Source of the DNA: Atrichornis clamosus | Taxonomy: Eukaryota; Chordata; Aves; Passeriformes; Menuridae | Assembly (NCBI GenBank): GCA_013400975.1 | Contig: WBMZ01008618.1 | Span: 248,001-312,000 of the forward strand | Direction of reading: 5' to 3' | Length of the DNA: 64,000 nucleotides | In this document: one piece after another, positions 48,965 through 60,119 of the stretch | Layout: every line of letters begins with the position of its first letter | How positions within the stretch are numbered: position 1 is the first letter of the stretch | Notes under the pieces: generated by a model | What the model was told of the DNA's origin: nothing | The model's database searches: none | The model's input: only the letters and a program-made list of their open reading frames with translations | Made by a program: the position numbers and the translations under genes

Positions 48965-49584
48965 TTTCTGCTGGGTCATAGATTCTGGAAAATGAAGTGC
49001 CACCTACTCCAGCACAAGTAATCTCTGTGGACTTTTTGACAACAGAGCATCCTGCAAAGTTTATATCAAAGAAAATATTAATCTCTCAAGTCTGCTTGTT
49101 TACCTCTGCAGGGCTTATCTGGTATTGTTACTGCCAGAGACAATTAAGTTTAGCCTCCTATGTGGGCTCTAGATAGGTTAGCTTTGGAAACAGCTATGGT
49201 CTTGCTTCCTAAGTGATGGGTTTGCAGGACACGCTGGTGCCAGGGTGTTGGATTGTGGGAAGGGGAACCTGGAAAGGTCCAGTCTGCTGTGCCAAATCAG
49301 CTCCTCTAACTTGAGGAAAACTCCTGCTGAAGTCAAGAGAAGTTCATCTTGAGTGGAGAGGAGGAGATACACTTGGGAACTTACAGAAATAGGTGGTTTG
49401 TAACCTAGCTGTAAAGCCAGGCTTGCTGTAGGCTGGGTGTATTTGTGCCTTGGTACCCAGACTTTCCAAGATTCTTCCTTGTTTTCTCTGATCCGATTGC
49501 AAACCATCTGGGATGGGATCACTCATATGTCTGTGCAGCACCTACAGCAGCATCACCTGACTGCTGATAGGTGGCAAAATGGGA
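48965..49584. other. non-coding stretch without recognisable gene
   Basis: Short frames on both strands (65 and 114 codons, minus) without recognisable motifs. It leads directly into the old LINE fragment at 49585. Confidence 0.5.
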
Positions 49585-50025
49585 CTTTATGGTGGGACAG
49601 GCAGCACAGCTCTCCATCCAGGACTGGGAGCTAGAAATACCCAGTGTGGAGGCTTGAGAAGGAAGCCAGCAAGCAGAGGGGTCTCCAGCAGGCGTTTGTC
49701 AGCTGCAGGCAGGGAGAGGAGAGCCCTGTGAAGCATAAGGAGTTAGTGTTAGCCAGAGAGCTACAGGGGAATAATAAGGCCTTCTTCCAAACATTTAGGG
49801 GGATGGTAGTGCTGGAGAGAAAGTAGGCCACTCCCTAATGAGGGGAGTGGTGGTGTTAATTACGTCTGGAAATGGCCTGAGATACTGAGCTCCTGAAATT
49901 CATCTTCAGCAGAAAACGATCAGGAATATAAGCTCAGGCAATTAGGAAATGGGGAGACAAACCGTGTAAAAATAGCCTGGATAATTAAGAGCAGATAAGG
50001 GACCATCTAAGTGCTGGCAAACAGT
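49585..50025 (+). mobile_element. old CR1-type LINE fragment (ORF2 linker between endonuclease and RT)
   Basis: The + strand frame at 49644-49826 contains LARELQGNNKAFF, the phrase that in CR1/L3-type LINEs joins the endonuclease to the reverse transcriptase. After a frame change the DNA continues with ccactccctaatgagggg, then gcctgagatactgagctcc, then gataagggaccatctaag. In CR1 ORF2 these encode the stretch ending in the conserved segment that starts the RT domain. Stops and frameshifts break the reading frame, so it is a dead copy. The RT core and 3' end are absent here. The order of the pieces fits one insertion truncated at both ends by decay or deletion. Divergence looks much greater than for the CR1 at 58168. 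The assignment is from memory of CR1 protein and DNA patterns. Confidence 0.75.
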
Positions 50026-50039
50026 GCAAAGAGAGGCTC

Positions 50040-50590
50040 CTGCCTTTGCGGAGCTCTGCTACCCTGATCTCACAGGTGCCGGGCCAGGAACCCTCGCTGG
50101 CACAGAAGATGTGAAGGAGGTTCCCAGCTCCGGTGCTACCTGTGCCCATGGCTCAGCCGTGAGGCTGATGGGTGGCAGGGGCACTTCTCATTCCTTGTAT
50201 CACGCTCATGGCATTGTCACTGCCACCCCTGTGCTCCAAAATCCGTGGGAAATAGGCTAGGGCAGAGCTCGACTGTGGGTGCAAGCGGGGATTGCCACGG
50301 AGCCATTGCAGCTGCAGCGTCAGTGGGGAGCAAACGCAGCCCTGCCCCTTCCAGGTGGGCTGCGCTGTGGGAAGGCGCAGCTGTTTTCTCTCGCAGCAGC
50401 AGGTTCAGCTGTGGGGGTGCGTGTGCCCTTGTCGGCACAGGGTGGGAACAGGGAGCTGCTCCTCTTTCAGCTGCTCCCCAGTTTATGGGAGCAGGGAACG
50501 GCGGGGAAAAGCCCAGCGCTAACTCTGCTATTCAGCAACAGCTCTGCGGCTGCTGCTGGCGTTCGTGCTGGTTAGTACATAATGTCGGTG
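50040..50590. other. GC-rich, CpG-enriched stretch
   Basis: G and C clearly dominate here compared with both flanks. Between about 50280 and 50580 I count 15 CpG by hand, roughly half or more of the number expected from base composition and well above the rest of the window. Several overlapping plus-strand frames (up to 116 codons) result from low stop frequency. I see no TATA box or exon structure. It could be a weak CpG island marking a promoter, or an unrecognised GC-rich repeat next to the LINE fragment. Confidence 0.4.
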
Positions 50591-51155
50591 AATAATAATA
50601 CCTGACCCAGTAGAACAGGAACTCTTTTATCAAACACATTTAAAGAAAAATGACAGTCCATGTAGCATGTAATGGCATGGATGATAAATCACAAAATGGG
50701 GAAAAACAATTGTTACTCCTGCCGGTACGAGTTCCTGTTCAGAAGGTCCATAAGTTATGTTTTTGATGACATAAATTTAATGAAGTTCTCTGGAAATGCT
50801 GACCAGAAGTCAATATACAACTCAGTCCCAAGAAGTTTCCTAATATCTTTGTTTGTTTTGGGTAATAGATCTGTTCGTGTGCATCTCTCCTATTAAGTGC
50901 TGTGATTGGATGCCATAATGAAATTACAATATGAAGCTCGACTAAAACGGCATTATGAGAAATGTCACCCCCTAACAAATTAACAGCAGTGATGTTTGCC
51001 CTCTGGTTACAAAACCTTGTTCCTTTTGTCTTTTGCTATAACTTATAATAACAAAGCCTGTGATGTAAATGTCTTCAGGGTATGTTTCCAGTAGCGAAAT
51101 GTGAAACGTGTTTCAGTGGGGATATGGGGGGGAAAAACTAGACTTTTTTAAAATT

Positions 51156-51179
51156 CAAGGCAAAAGATTTTTTGCCTTG
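51156..51179. repeat. perfect 10-bp hairpin with 4-base loop
   Basis: caaggcaaaa (51156-51165) pairs exactly with ttttgccttg (51170-51179) around gatt. It is stable enough to form a stem-loop in RNA or cruciform DNA but too short for a microRNA precursor, and no T-run terminator context suggests a pol III gene. Confidence 0.75.
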
Positions 51180-51667
51180 GGCATTCCAGCTGCAGCTGCT
51201 GTCGGTATCCACATATCTGAGTACGTAATCCACAATCTTTAAAATGGACAAACAAAACAAAAAAATTGCCCCCCAGAAATGTAGTTACTAATTTCTCTGG
51301 AGATTGATTTATGATGGAGAGGTTACAGATTTCAAATGAGTGATGTGCAGTTTGTATTTACAGCTTTTAGAGCCTGGGGATCAAGCAAGAAAATGGAATG
51401 AGGTTTGGAGGTTTTTTGTTTTGTTTTTTTTAAGATGAAAATAGAAATTCACAGGTCTTACTCCAAAGCCAGCACAAAGACCTCCATTGGGTCCTATGTT
51501 TTTCCTTCAACAGGGCATAGGAAGAATTGCAAATTATAAAAGAAAATAACCCCAGTCCTTAAAGCCATGGCTAATCCCACCTTTGCATATGTTGGAACAG
51601 GTCAAGGGGGAAACTCCTGTTGCTGGCTCACCAAGGGAGGCAGATTTCTGAGAAGCTGTCCCCAAAT

Positions 51668-51812
51668 CTCTGCCAGTGGCAGTGGGACACACAGGGTCTC
51701 ACTGGAAAGCCCACCTCGCTCTAGCTCTCTTGTCCTTGTTGGGCTGCTGTGTGCAGGTGGGAGAACATCTTGATGGGAATGTCTCCTCCCTGTCCTCTGC
51801 CAGTGGCAGTGG
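51668..51812. repeat. 18-bp direct repeat spaced by 127 bp
   Basis: ctctgccagtggcagtgg occurs identically at 51668-51685 and 51795-51812. Its inner part, ccagtgg, and the following cagtgg are themselves repetitive. Perfect identity over 18 bases at this spacing suggests a local duplication or two copies of a binding site. Confidence 0.8.
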
Positions 51813-52190
51813 TCCCCAAAGTGGTCACGACCAGCCTGGGTGTGCAGGCCTTTGGGCAGGGAGCTGCCTCCAGGGAGGGGCAGTACATGCAGGATGTGAG
51901 TGGGCATGAACCTTGGGTATCCAGGAGCAGATGGAAAAAGATATGGTGGGTTTGGTCAGCATGATGAGCTGTGGTCAGCACGTGCATGAGTTAGTGTGTA
52001 CGATTGTGCAAGCCAAGTGTGTGCCAAGGGTCTGGGGCTGGGCTTCTGTGCCAGGGAGTTTTGTTTTACCAAGCCAGCACATTCATGGTTAATAATCTTT
52101 GCCATCACCCTTCCTGGGAATTAGAGAATGAGCTAACTTGTGCTCCTCAGGAGCAGTACCTGCCTTCTTTTCAACAGAAGAGTCAGAGAC

Positions 52191-52230
52191 AGTCTTCAGT
52201 TAGATACAACAGTCTTCAGTTAGATATAAC
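52191..52230. repeat. 20-bp tandem duplication
   Basis: Two head-to-tail copies, agtcttcagttagatacaac (52191-52210) and agtcttcagttagatataac (52211-52230), differ at one base. Probably a recent slippage or duplication event. Confidence 0.9.
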
Positions 52231-52346
52231 AAAGTGTTGCTTTTCATTTTTAAGATGCCACAGAGAAAACTTAGAGTATAGAAGCTTAATCCATAATGGC
52301 GACACTTCACTTATCCAAGCAACTGGGAAGTGCTTAAATACTGAAG

Positions 52347-52379
52347 CCTGTGGCTTAATTATTTACCTGTGGCTTAATT
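52347..52379. repeat. 14-bp direct repeat, 19-bp period
   Basis: cctgtggcttaatt appears at 52347-52360 and 52366-52379, identical, separated by five bases. It lies 120 bases from another tandem duplication. Confidence 0.85.
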
Positions 52380-52502
52380 GGGTGTAATTTTACTGAAGAG
52401 CCTGTTTATTTTCCTATGGAGAGGCTCTGAGATGTCTCTAAATGAAAATGTTACTGGTTTCTACCTGTGTGCCCCTTGACTTCAGTAGCACAGAGCTCAT
52501 TT

Positions 52503-52522
52503 AAACCTGCAGAAACCTGCAA
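52503..52522. repeat. 10-bp tandem duplication
   Basis: aaacctgcag is followed immediately by aaacctgcaa. It is the third short tandem duplication within about 330 bases. Confidence 0.8.
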
Positions 52523-55500
52523 AAAACACACTTTGTCTGGTGCAATCAGCCTGTGCTTTCTGCAGCTGGGAATGTGTACTGGGAGGTGAGAAAACCCCTG
52601 CCATATTTCTGCACACATTGCTCTGCTCAGACCTGGCACAGGAGCCCTCAGCAGAGCAAGGTGAGACGGGAGCTATTGCTGATGCTGTGCTGGAGAGGAG
52701 TCTCCCCAGAGGGGAGAGAAAACACTGGAACCCCCTAGAGCTGTCTCTGGGGTGATCCCACAGGGCAACCCTCATCTGACCACAAAGGTCTTAGGAGCAA
52801 GAGTCTCGGTGAGCTTAGGGAGGCTCATGCTCTTTTGTTTGTTGGGACACCACATGGTTTTCATCCTCTGCAAATTCCATGTTGGCAATTTTTCTGTCCC
52901 AGAGCTGGGAAGGATCATTTTTGCAGGATCAGATATTCAAAGTTATTCTCATATTAGTGTGTCTGTGGGTATTTGCTGCTTATATTCCAGGCACAAATCC
53001 CTGGTGAATAGAGGCAGATCAGGGGCTGTACCCTGGCCACTCATCCTTATTTAGAAGACCCTTTTGACTTCAGTGTGTTATTCCTGCATGCCTAAGAATA
53101 ATTTTCCTGCGTGAGAGGTTAGAGGATTGAATACCAGGGCTTTCAATTTGCATATCCTGGTTAGAGGCTAAACTGTCACTTGCATCCAAGTGTGTGGAAA
53201 ATCTCGTCTTACTGTTCTGCCAAAGTAAAGTGCTATTAAAAGATTTTTGTCTTGAATATCCATTTAATTCAAACCAAATGTGCTTGGATACATTCTGTCT
53301 AGGTTTTCAATTCAGAAAGCTGACTTTTCTTCTCCCCATTCCCCCTCCTTCACACAGAGGCTCATACCAGGAGCCTCCTTTGGAATATCTGTAGGCAATT
53401 TCCTTATAGTACTTGGACCTCCAAGCTTCATTGGACTTCTACAACAACAGAAGCTTTATATCATTGGTTTTTCACCCCAAAATGCTTAGTTTCTATTAAC
53501 AATCTTACGAAAGGGCAGTGTATTACTACTTGGTGATCCCAATGATAAATGAAGCACATTATATGGGAAGTAAAGGCTCTATTTATCCTTGCTCTTTTTT
53601 TTTTCCAAAGTCCCAGAAGGTTTAATGTGAGTAGCTTTCGATGACCTTCATAACAAATCAAGACTAAACCTCAATGCATTCTCACAAAGGTGGACAGCAT
53701 TGCAGACATTTTTAAAATTGAAATAACAATAACAGAAATGAGGTCTATTAGTAATATTTGATAATGCAAAAAAAGTTAATGCTCACTGAAAGCCAGGTGC
53801 CAGCACTATTTGATTGTTTACCAACACAGTCATAAAGGAACAGAGTTATTAAAGGATCTGAAATCACTCAGTAATTCAGCTGCTGACGTTGATGGATGGA
53901 ACTTGGCTGTTCCTCTTTGCTAAAGCTGCTGACTGGATAAATGTTTTATTCATGAAGCCCAGGGCAGGAAGGGATGCCAAAGGTTTAAGAATATTTTAAG
54001 AAACTCTTTGAGATGTCAAGCAAGTTAGCAGGTGTTGTTAAGCAAAGGAGCTGAAGTACTACATTTAAACATAACTGAGCTCTCAACATATACAACAACA
54101 ATACATCAAAAGCCAGGATGCGATTCTTGTCTCAAGCAGTATAGGGAATGATGAGTTGGGAATACAAGTCCTTTTATTTCCTGCACCTTTGTACCTTCAG
54201 TCATCTCACAGCCTTGTCTCTTTGAGCATTGTTATACCAAAAGGTATTTTCACACATCGCACTGTGAATTTAGGTGTGGAAACAAATAAATATTTAGATA
54301 ATGAACCCTACAAGGTCACATATTTATATCAAATACAAAATAAATTATATTATGACAATGTTCATGGAAATTGCAGCCAGGAACAAAAGATTTGGATCAG
54401 AGCAAGTGGATTCTGACTGACTGCTCAGTGGGGGAAGTTGTTCAAAATGGTAATTATTGAACAAGCCTGTTATCAAAATACAGGGTAATGAGGAATTTCC
54501 CTTTATTCTTTTCACCCTACACCTGCTTCCCTTTGTCCAAGGGCAATGTCTGCCAGCAGCAATTCTGTAGCTCCTCACCTATTTGGTGGAGCTTTACGGG
54601 AGTGAAGGATTGGCTTGTAATATAAGTGATTCTTTCAAATGCTTTGACTTTGTTCCATGAGAGTTTGATCTGGATTCATTGTTGAATATTAAAAAAAATA
54701 TTTTAATTGAAAGATGTGTTTTGAATAAAGAATTTTAATGAACAGATCCTTAGCCCCACAATCTCCTGCATGGGCAAGTGTTTGAATATTTCATAATCAA
54801 TATTAATAACTTCTTTTAAGTTTCTGCAGTCTCATAAGAGCAGAACAGATGAGCTCTTGATGGAACTGAACTGTCAGTCCGAACACTGTGACATTAGGTA
54901 ATAGCTCCGTTTCCAAGTCTAGCTGTGTGAAATGTCCTTTCTTGCCAAGGGACCAGCAAAGTGTAGTTTAAATGTGCCTTATTATGACATCTCATGAGTA
55001 TAAAAATTGGGAAGGGTATTAAAAATGAATAATTAAAACTGGAGACTGATAGATAATGGCAAATAAAAAGCAGGTAAGTACTGCGCTCCTGCTGCCCTTT
55101 TGATTTGCAGAGATTCAGTGCTAAAGACCAAAAGCATATTTCTCATGGGCCCCAGCTAAAATTCAAATCCAATAGACTGACAGTGAAAAATACTGTCAAA
55201 AAAAAGCTGTCAAGTTGTATCAAAATAAGTCACTATATTACCTCCCTTTATCTGTCAAAGGCATTGATTATTTTCAATAGAGGAGCCCTCTGACAGTTGT
55301 TGAAACTGAAAAAATCCTATGTTGAAACGTTTTGGTTGACACATGTCACTACTTCCTAAACAGATAAGTCAAATATGTTATTTTTGACTCTCTGTAGGAG
55401 CAAGTGTGTTTATGTAGTATTTTATGAAAGATAAATAATGCAGAAGAAAAGGAACATCCATTAGCACTGCATTTTCTCTGCTATTTGTATCAGTGGGTTT

Positions 55501-58167
55501 TTTGTTGCATCTTTCAAAAATGTTCTTTGCATAAAATCACGTGTTCCTTTGGTGGCTGTGATACATTGCAGGGATTTGCTAAGATACCCTGAAGTAATTC
55601 AGATAATCAGTGAACCATATTGGTGCTATTCTTGATTGCAGCTGTCAGTTTACTGTTGACTACACAGAACTTCTGTTTTCCACCAGCCACACATCCGTAG
55701 CAGTGATTCAGACATTAATGTCCTGCCAAATGCCCGGTTGTATTGCAGATGGACAAACCGGGAAGGGCAAAATAAGGACGGAATTTTGGACTTGCTGCCA
55801 GTTTTTGGAGTGAAACTGGGGCCGAGCCTCTTCCCTAAACTCTTTCTGTGACTGTCAGTTTTCAAGTGGTGAGTTTGGACAACCCTGGTTTACAGGTGTT
55901 GGCTTTGCAATCCTGCAGGACATCTTTAGCAGAGAGGAAGGTCTGTTTTCCAGCTCAGCTTCTGTTACGTTTGGAAATAAGGGCCTCTTTCCAGCTGAAA
56001 CCTTAGAAAATGGAGAATGTTTCCAATGTGGTCGCTTGGGAAGGGGCTGGTGAGTGGCAGAGCCATTGTGACTTGCTACACTATTAAGAAGGTGAGAATT
56101 GGCTGAAGCAGCAGCAGAAGCCAGAGGCAGGATAATACCCTCGTAGACAGTCTTTATTATTCATTAGCACATATTGTACTTCCTCCTAAATATAATTCAG
56201 GCTACACTTGTATCACATTAAGATAACACTAAATCTTTCTGTAATTTGAAGGAAATACTACTCCCAGCTGTTGTTGCAGAAGTGAACTAAACAAAATCCG
56301 AAGAGGTGCTAAAGGAACAACCATAAAACTCCAACTGCATTTGGCACACATCTCCTTTGGTGCTGTTTATCACAGAAGTGGTTGGAAGGGAACCTCTACC
56401 CTTGTGAACATGATGACTCTGCTTCCTGGCATCTCACACCTTGGGAATTGCTCTGTCAAAATGAAACCAGCTCCCAGACCCCTCAGGTACTTGAGCACTT
56501 TGCTGCTTTTGGGGGAGTTGGGTGTCTGATGAACTGAGCAATAAAGATCCTGGAGCAGGTTGTCATGAGGGACCCAACAGGCCAATAATTTCACTACTGG
56601 TGAAAATGAGGTGCACAGGAACTGAACATCAAAGACATCTGGGTGCCTAATTCTGTCTCAGTGTAACAGAAATGGGGCCCTAAACTCCTGTGACGGGCTG
56701 GCATGTGCAGCATGGCTCTGCCTACACCAAATCAACCTGAATAAAGTCCATCATTTAAATGGCTTCTCTGTTGCAAGCTTGTCCTGAGGCTGTAAGCTCT
56801 TGTCGTTTTGGTTTGCGATTTTACAGCATTTAGTGGGATAAGGTCCTTACCCACGTGGCTGCTCAGGAGCTGTCAAGATGAATTACTATTAATGGTAACA
56901 ATAATAAAAATAAACATGTGTAAATAGGGATAGCGACAGGCTCAGGGTTCTGACAGACCTGGAAAGCTTTGATCTTGCGTTGGAAGAGATCAGGATGTGC
57001 TTCCTCCCCAGATGACAGGCTTGGATGGAGGAAAGAAAAAAGAGCTATAAACATCTCCTGTAAATTGTGCCTCCATCATCCTCCTCAGACTCCCTCCCCT
57101 ATTAGCTCTGATGATTTACTAAGAGTATGTGTCTAAGTACCAGCAAAAACCAACTCAGAAATTAACCCCAGCAAAGTTGCAATCTCACACCTGACCCCGG
57201 GAGTGTGCAGTGCTGGTCATCCAAGTGGTAATGGATGGCTCAGTGGAGAGCAGGGGGGAAAAGTGCCATTAAAAGGGAAGCAGGGAGGGGAGCTGCCGGG
57301 TGGTGAAGCTGTGAAAAGATACAAACCAACGTGAGGTTCTGACAGTGTGTTGTGTTCAGAAGGTAGAGAGGCAGAGAGAGGGAAAAGAAAAACTAACGGG
57401 GTATCTCTGTACATATGGCCAAAAAGGAATTGCAGCATAAGCCAGAAATTAGAGTGTGGATGGGCCTGTCAGGGAGGGAAGCACCAGCCTTTGGGAGTGG
57501 GCACTGGCCAAAAGCTTGCTGGGTAAAGGGAAGGTGCTGCAGGAGGTGTGGGGGAGTGTCTGGCCGGCAGCAGGTGCTGCCCATCGTCCATGGGAATGAA
57601 CTGAGGACAGGCAAGGAGCCTGATTTATGGGGAAGTGGCTGACTTTTGTGATTTTTGTCTAAGTGCAGATTTGGTTTCTGAACAAATCAGATTTATGCTT
57701 CTTTCAGACAATTTTGCTAATAAGCTGATGACTCAGAGCTCGCAGCAGATGGGATTATTTAGCTGAGGTAGAAACTATTGCTTTTGTCCTAAAAAGAAAG
57801 TAGCTGTTTTTCCTTTCTAGAAAACTGGTCTCTGGAAAATGTGATGATTTTTCCTTCCCAGCAGAAATAATGGCTTTATCATATAACACCCAGTTATTCT
57901 TCTGGACTCCTATATGCAGAAATTCTCATTAGGAAAAAGTAGCTTGTGACAACTCAGTATGTCATATGCTGGGGAAAATATTTTTTTGAATCAATTCCTG
58001 TAATTAATGATATCCCAGAAGCCATTGCCAACAACCACAGCACTAAGTGGTGATTTGTGGTGAGCTCTTCAGTTATCTGAACACCAAGATGCCTCCTGTC
58101 CATGGTTGCAGGACGCTGCTGCCAAGAACCTGGGAATATTTCTCTAGTAGGAACACAGCTATCTATT

Positions 58168-59150
58168 TCCATGTCTCTGGTCAACGGCTTGATACCCAAG
58201 TGGAGACCAGTGACAAGAGGAATTCCTCAGGGATCAGTATTGAGACCACTGCTGTTTAATATTCCTGTCGGCTGCGTGGATAGAGGGATTGAGGGCACCC
58301 TCAATAAGTTTGTGACAACACCAAGCTGTGTGGTGTGATGGACACGCTGGAGGGAAGGGATGCCATCCAGAGGGACCTGAACAGGCTTGAGGGATGGGCC
58401 TGTATGAACCTTATGAAGCTCAACAAGGCCAAGTTCAAAGTCCTGCACCTGGGTCGGGTCGGTCCCAAGCACAAGCACAGGCTGGGTGGGGAATGGGTTG
58501 AGAGCAACCCTGAGGAGAAGTATTTGGAGGTGTTGTACGATGAGAAGCTCAACATGACCTGGCAGTGTGCACTTGCAGCCCAGAAAGCCAGCTGTGCCCT
58601 GAGATGCATCCAAAGCAGCAGGCAGAGGGAAGGGATTCCCTGCTCCACTCTGGTGAGATCCCACCTGCAGTGCTGCTTCCAGCTCTGAGATTGCAGCACT
58701 ACAAAGACATGGACCTGTTGAAGTGGGTCCAGAGGAGGCCACAAAGATGATCAGAGGGCTGGAGCACCTCTCCTACAGAGACAGGCTGAGAGAGCTGGGG
58801 TTGTTCAGCCTAGAGAAGAGAAGGTTTTGGGAAGATTTTGTAGCACGTTCCAGAACCCAGAGGGGCTATGAGAGAGCTGGAGAGGGACTTCTTACAAGGA
58901 CGTGTAGTGGTAGGACAAGAGAAAATGGATTTAAACTGAGAGTAGGTTTAGATTAGACATTAGGAAGAAGTTCTTTACTGTGAGGGTGGTGAGGCATTGG
59001 CACGTGTTGCCTAGAGGAACTGTGGATGCTCCATGCCTGGAGTTGTTGAAGACCAGATTGGATGGGTAGAAGGTGTCCCTGTCTATGGCAGGGGTTTGGA
59101 ACTAGGTGATCTTTAAGCTCTTTTCCAACCTAAACCATTCTGTGATAAAA
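58168..59150 (+). mobile_element. 5'-truncated CR1 LINE (chicken repeat 1) with 3' end
   Basis: This is a classical avian CR1 3' portion, about 980 bp, on the + strand. It begins within the reverse-transcriptase gene at atgtctctggtcaacggc. It then runs through ggagggaagggatgccatcc, gatcagagggctggagcacc and gattagacattaggaagaag. The conserved 3' untranslated region has the words gtgtccctgtctatggcagg and gatctttaagctcttttcc, ending in accattctgtgata. Severe 5' truncation is normal for CR1, which inserts without clear target-site duplication. The terminal 8-bp repeat array is reduced to a single degenerate unit. Of the LINE pieces in this window it is the youngest in appearance, because nearly every CR1 block can be followed without gaps. 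CR1 is the dominant LINE of birds, so it also fixes the type of organism. Confidence 0.95.
58200..59065 (+). pseudogene. inactivated CR1 ORF2 reverse-transcriptase C-terminal part
   Basis: The frames in order cover the C-terminal half of the CR1 reverse transcriptase. The acidic catalytic segment normally read around 58308-58325 is lost, because the DNA there (tgtgacaacaccaag) has lost a base and no longer encodes the paired aspartates. The frame 58335-58688 then gives about 117 residues including LEGRDAIQRDLNRLEGWA and DEKLNMTWQCALAAQK. It stops early at tga (58686-58688). After a frame change, 58723-58956 gives ATKMIRGLEHLSYRDRLREL and LGLFSLEKRRF. A further frame change leads to the final part (vrhWhvlp-type, near 58990). 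At least three disruptions plus the missing catalytic residues mean no function. The 5' two thirds of ORF2 and all of ORF1 are missing. Confidence 0.9.
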
Positions 59151-60119
59151 TCCTTAGAAAGAGGCATCCATTTAGATGAGAAACTGCTGAAGATTCCCTT
59201 CACCTCTCTTCTTCTCCCTGTAGACGTTCAGAAACTTGATTCCCTCTAAAGTAATTCAGCTCCTTTTTTTTTTTTTTTGGTAGAAAAGCATCCACTCTAT
59301 AGGAAGTTTCTGATGGATGGCAGTGAACATGAATATATCATTATAAAAAGACATTCTGAATTCAAAAACCTTATGTGGTCTGAATTTCACTGAGAAGGGT
59401 ATTTCTCTTCAGAGGCTATAGAAGTGTGTGGTACATAGGGTGATGAAGCCTTTCCTGACATTGTTTTGTTTAAAATCCCTTTGAAGACTGTCATGTTCAC
59501 CTTTCTTGAAAATTGTGTTCCAGCAGCCAGAGGAGGAGGGTTTGTTTGGCTTGGTGGTGTGCATGTGAATGCACCCTGGGAAGTGACAGAGGCCACTTCA
59601 CTCCTTCCCTCTTTGCAGAAGCTGAGGTTTGCAGAAAACTGAGGTTTGAGATTAAAAAATGCTTTAAAAATAAATTAGGCTTTTATTTATGTTACGATAC
59701 ATGCTTTTTTTGAAAACCATATCTCTGTGGAGACCTTCAGTAATCACATATACAGACATTTGTATGGTAGGCACCCCTTGTGCCTGTACTCAGCATTTTA
59801 TGATAATCTGAAAAAGACAGTAAGTAGCAAATTGCTGAAAATTGAAACTCCAAAATTTAATCAAATCTAAATGTGACTAAGAATTTCCTTTGAGTGTACC
59901 AAAGCTATATTAATCAATGTACTGATAATAAAATGCAATGTGAGTAAAAGGAAGTTACTATTAATTGGATGGAACAGTTGTTTTATAATGGGGTGAGCTT
60001 CAAAACAAAAAAAATATCTCAAAGAGCTCAATGGAAACCATCTGCTGAGGTCTGAGTAGTGATCAGGAAAGCATAAATATGAAATGGCATGACATTAATT
60101 TGCTGAATAGAGGACAACA
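59151..60119. other. non-coding stretch between two LINE copies
   Basis: AT-rich sequence with a poly-T at 59264-59278 and a small duplication around gaggtttgcagaaaactgag (near 59625). No gene recognised. Its separation of two LINE copies of very different age indicates independent insertions. Confidence 0.5.
59264..59278. repeat. poly-T tract
   Basis: About 15 T residues roughly 115 bases past the CR1 3' end. CR1 elements lack poly-A tails, so this is unlikely to be part of it. Confidence 0.8.

Larger units (their letters stand above)
50600..58167. other. non-coding stretch without recognisable gene
   Basis: No exon or RNA gene recognised across 7.5 kb. Features listed separately are a 10-bp-stem hairpin (51156-51179), an 18-bp direct repeat (51668-51812) and a cluster of short tandem duplications (52191-52522). 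The blocks 50890-51000 and 54700-55080 are AT-rich with homeobox-like cores and may be conserved. An AP-1 site TGACTCA lies at 57729-57735 in gctgatgactcagagc. Frames of up to 127 codons have no recognisable content. Confidence 0.55.

Noticed and set aside
51156..51179. Hairpin as a microRNA precursor
   Set aside because: The stem is only 10 bp, far short of the roughly 30 bp or more needed, and flanks do not extend the pairing.
56365..56405. atcacagaagtggttggaagggaacctct, similar to the reverse complement of a CR1 3' end
   Set aside because: The resemblance covers about 30 bases and the expected following CR1 words are absent.
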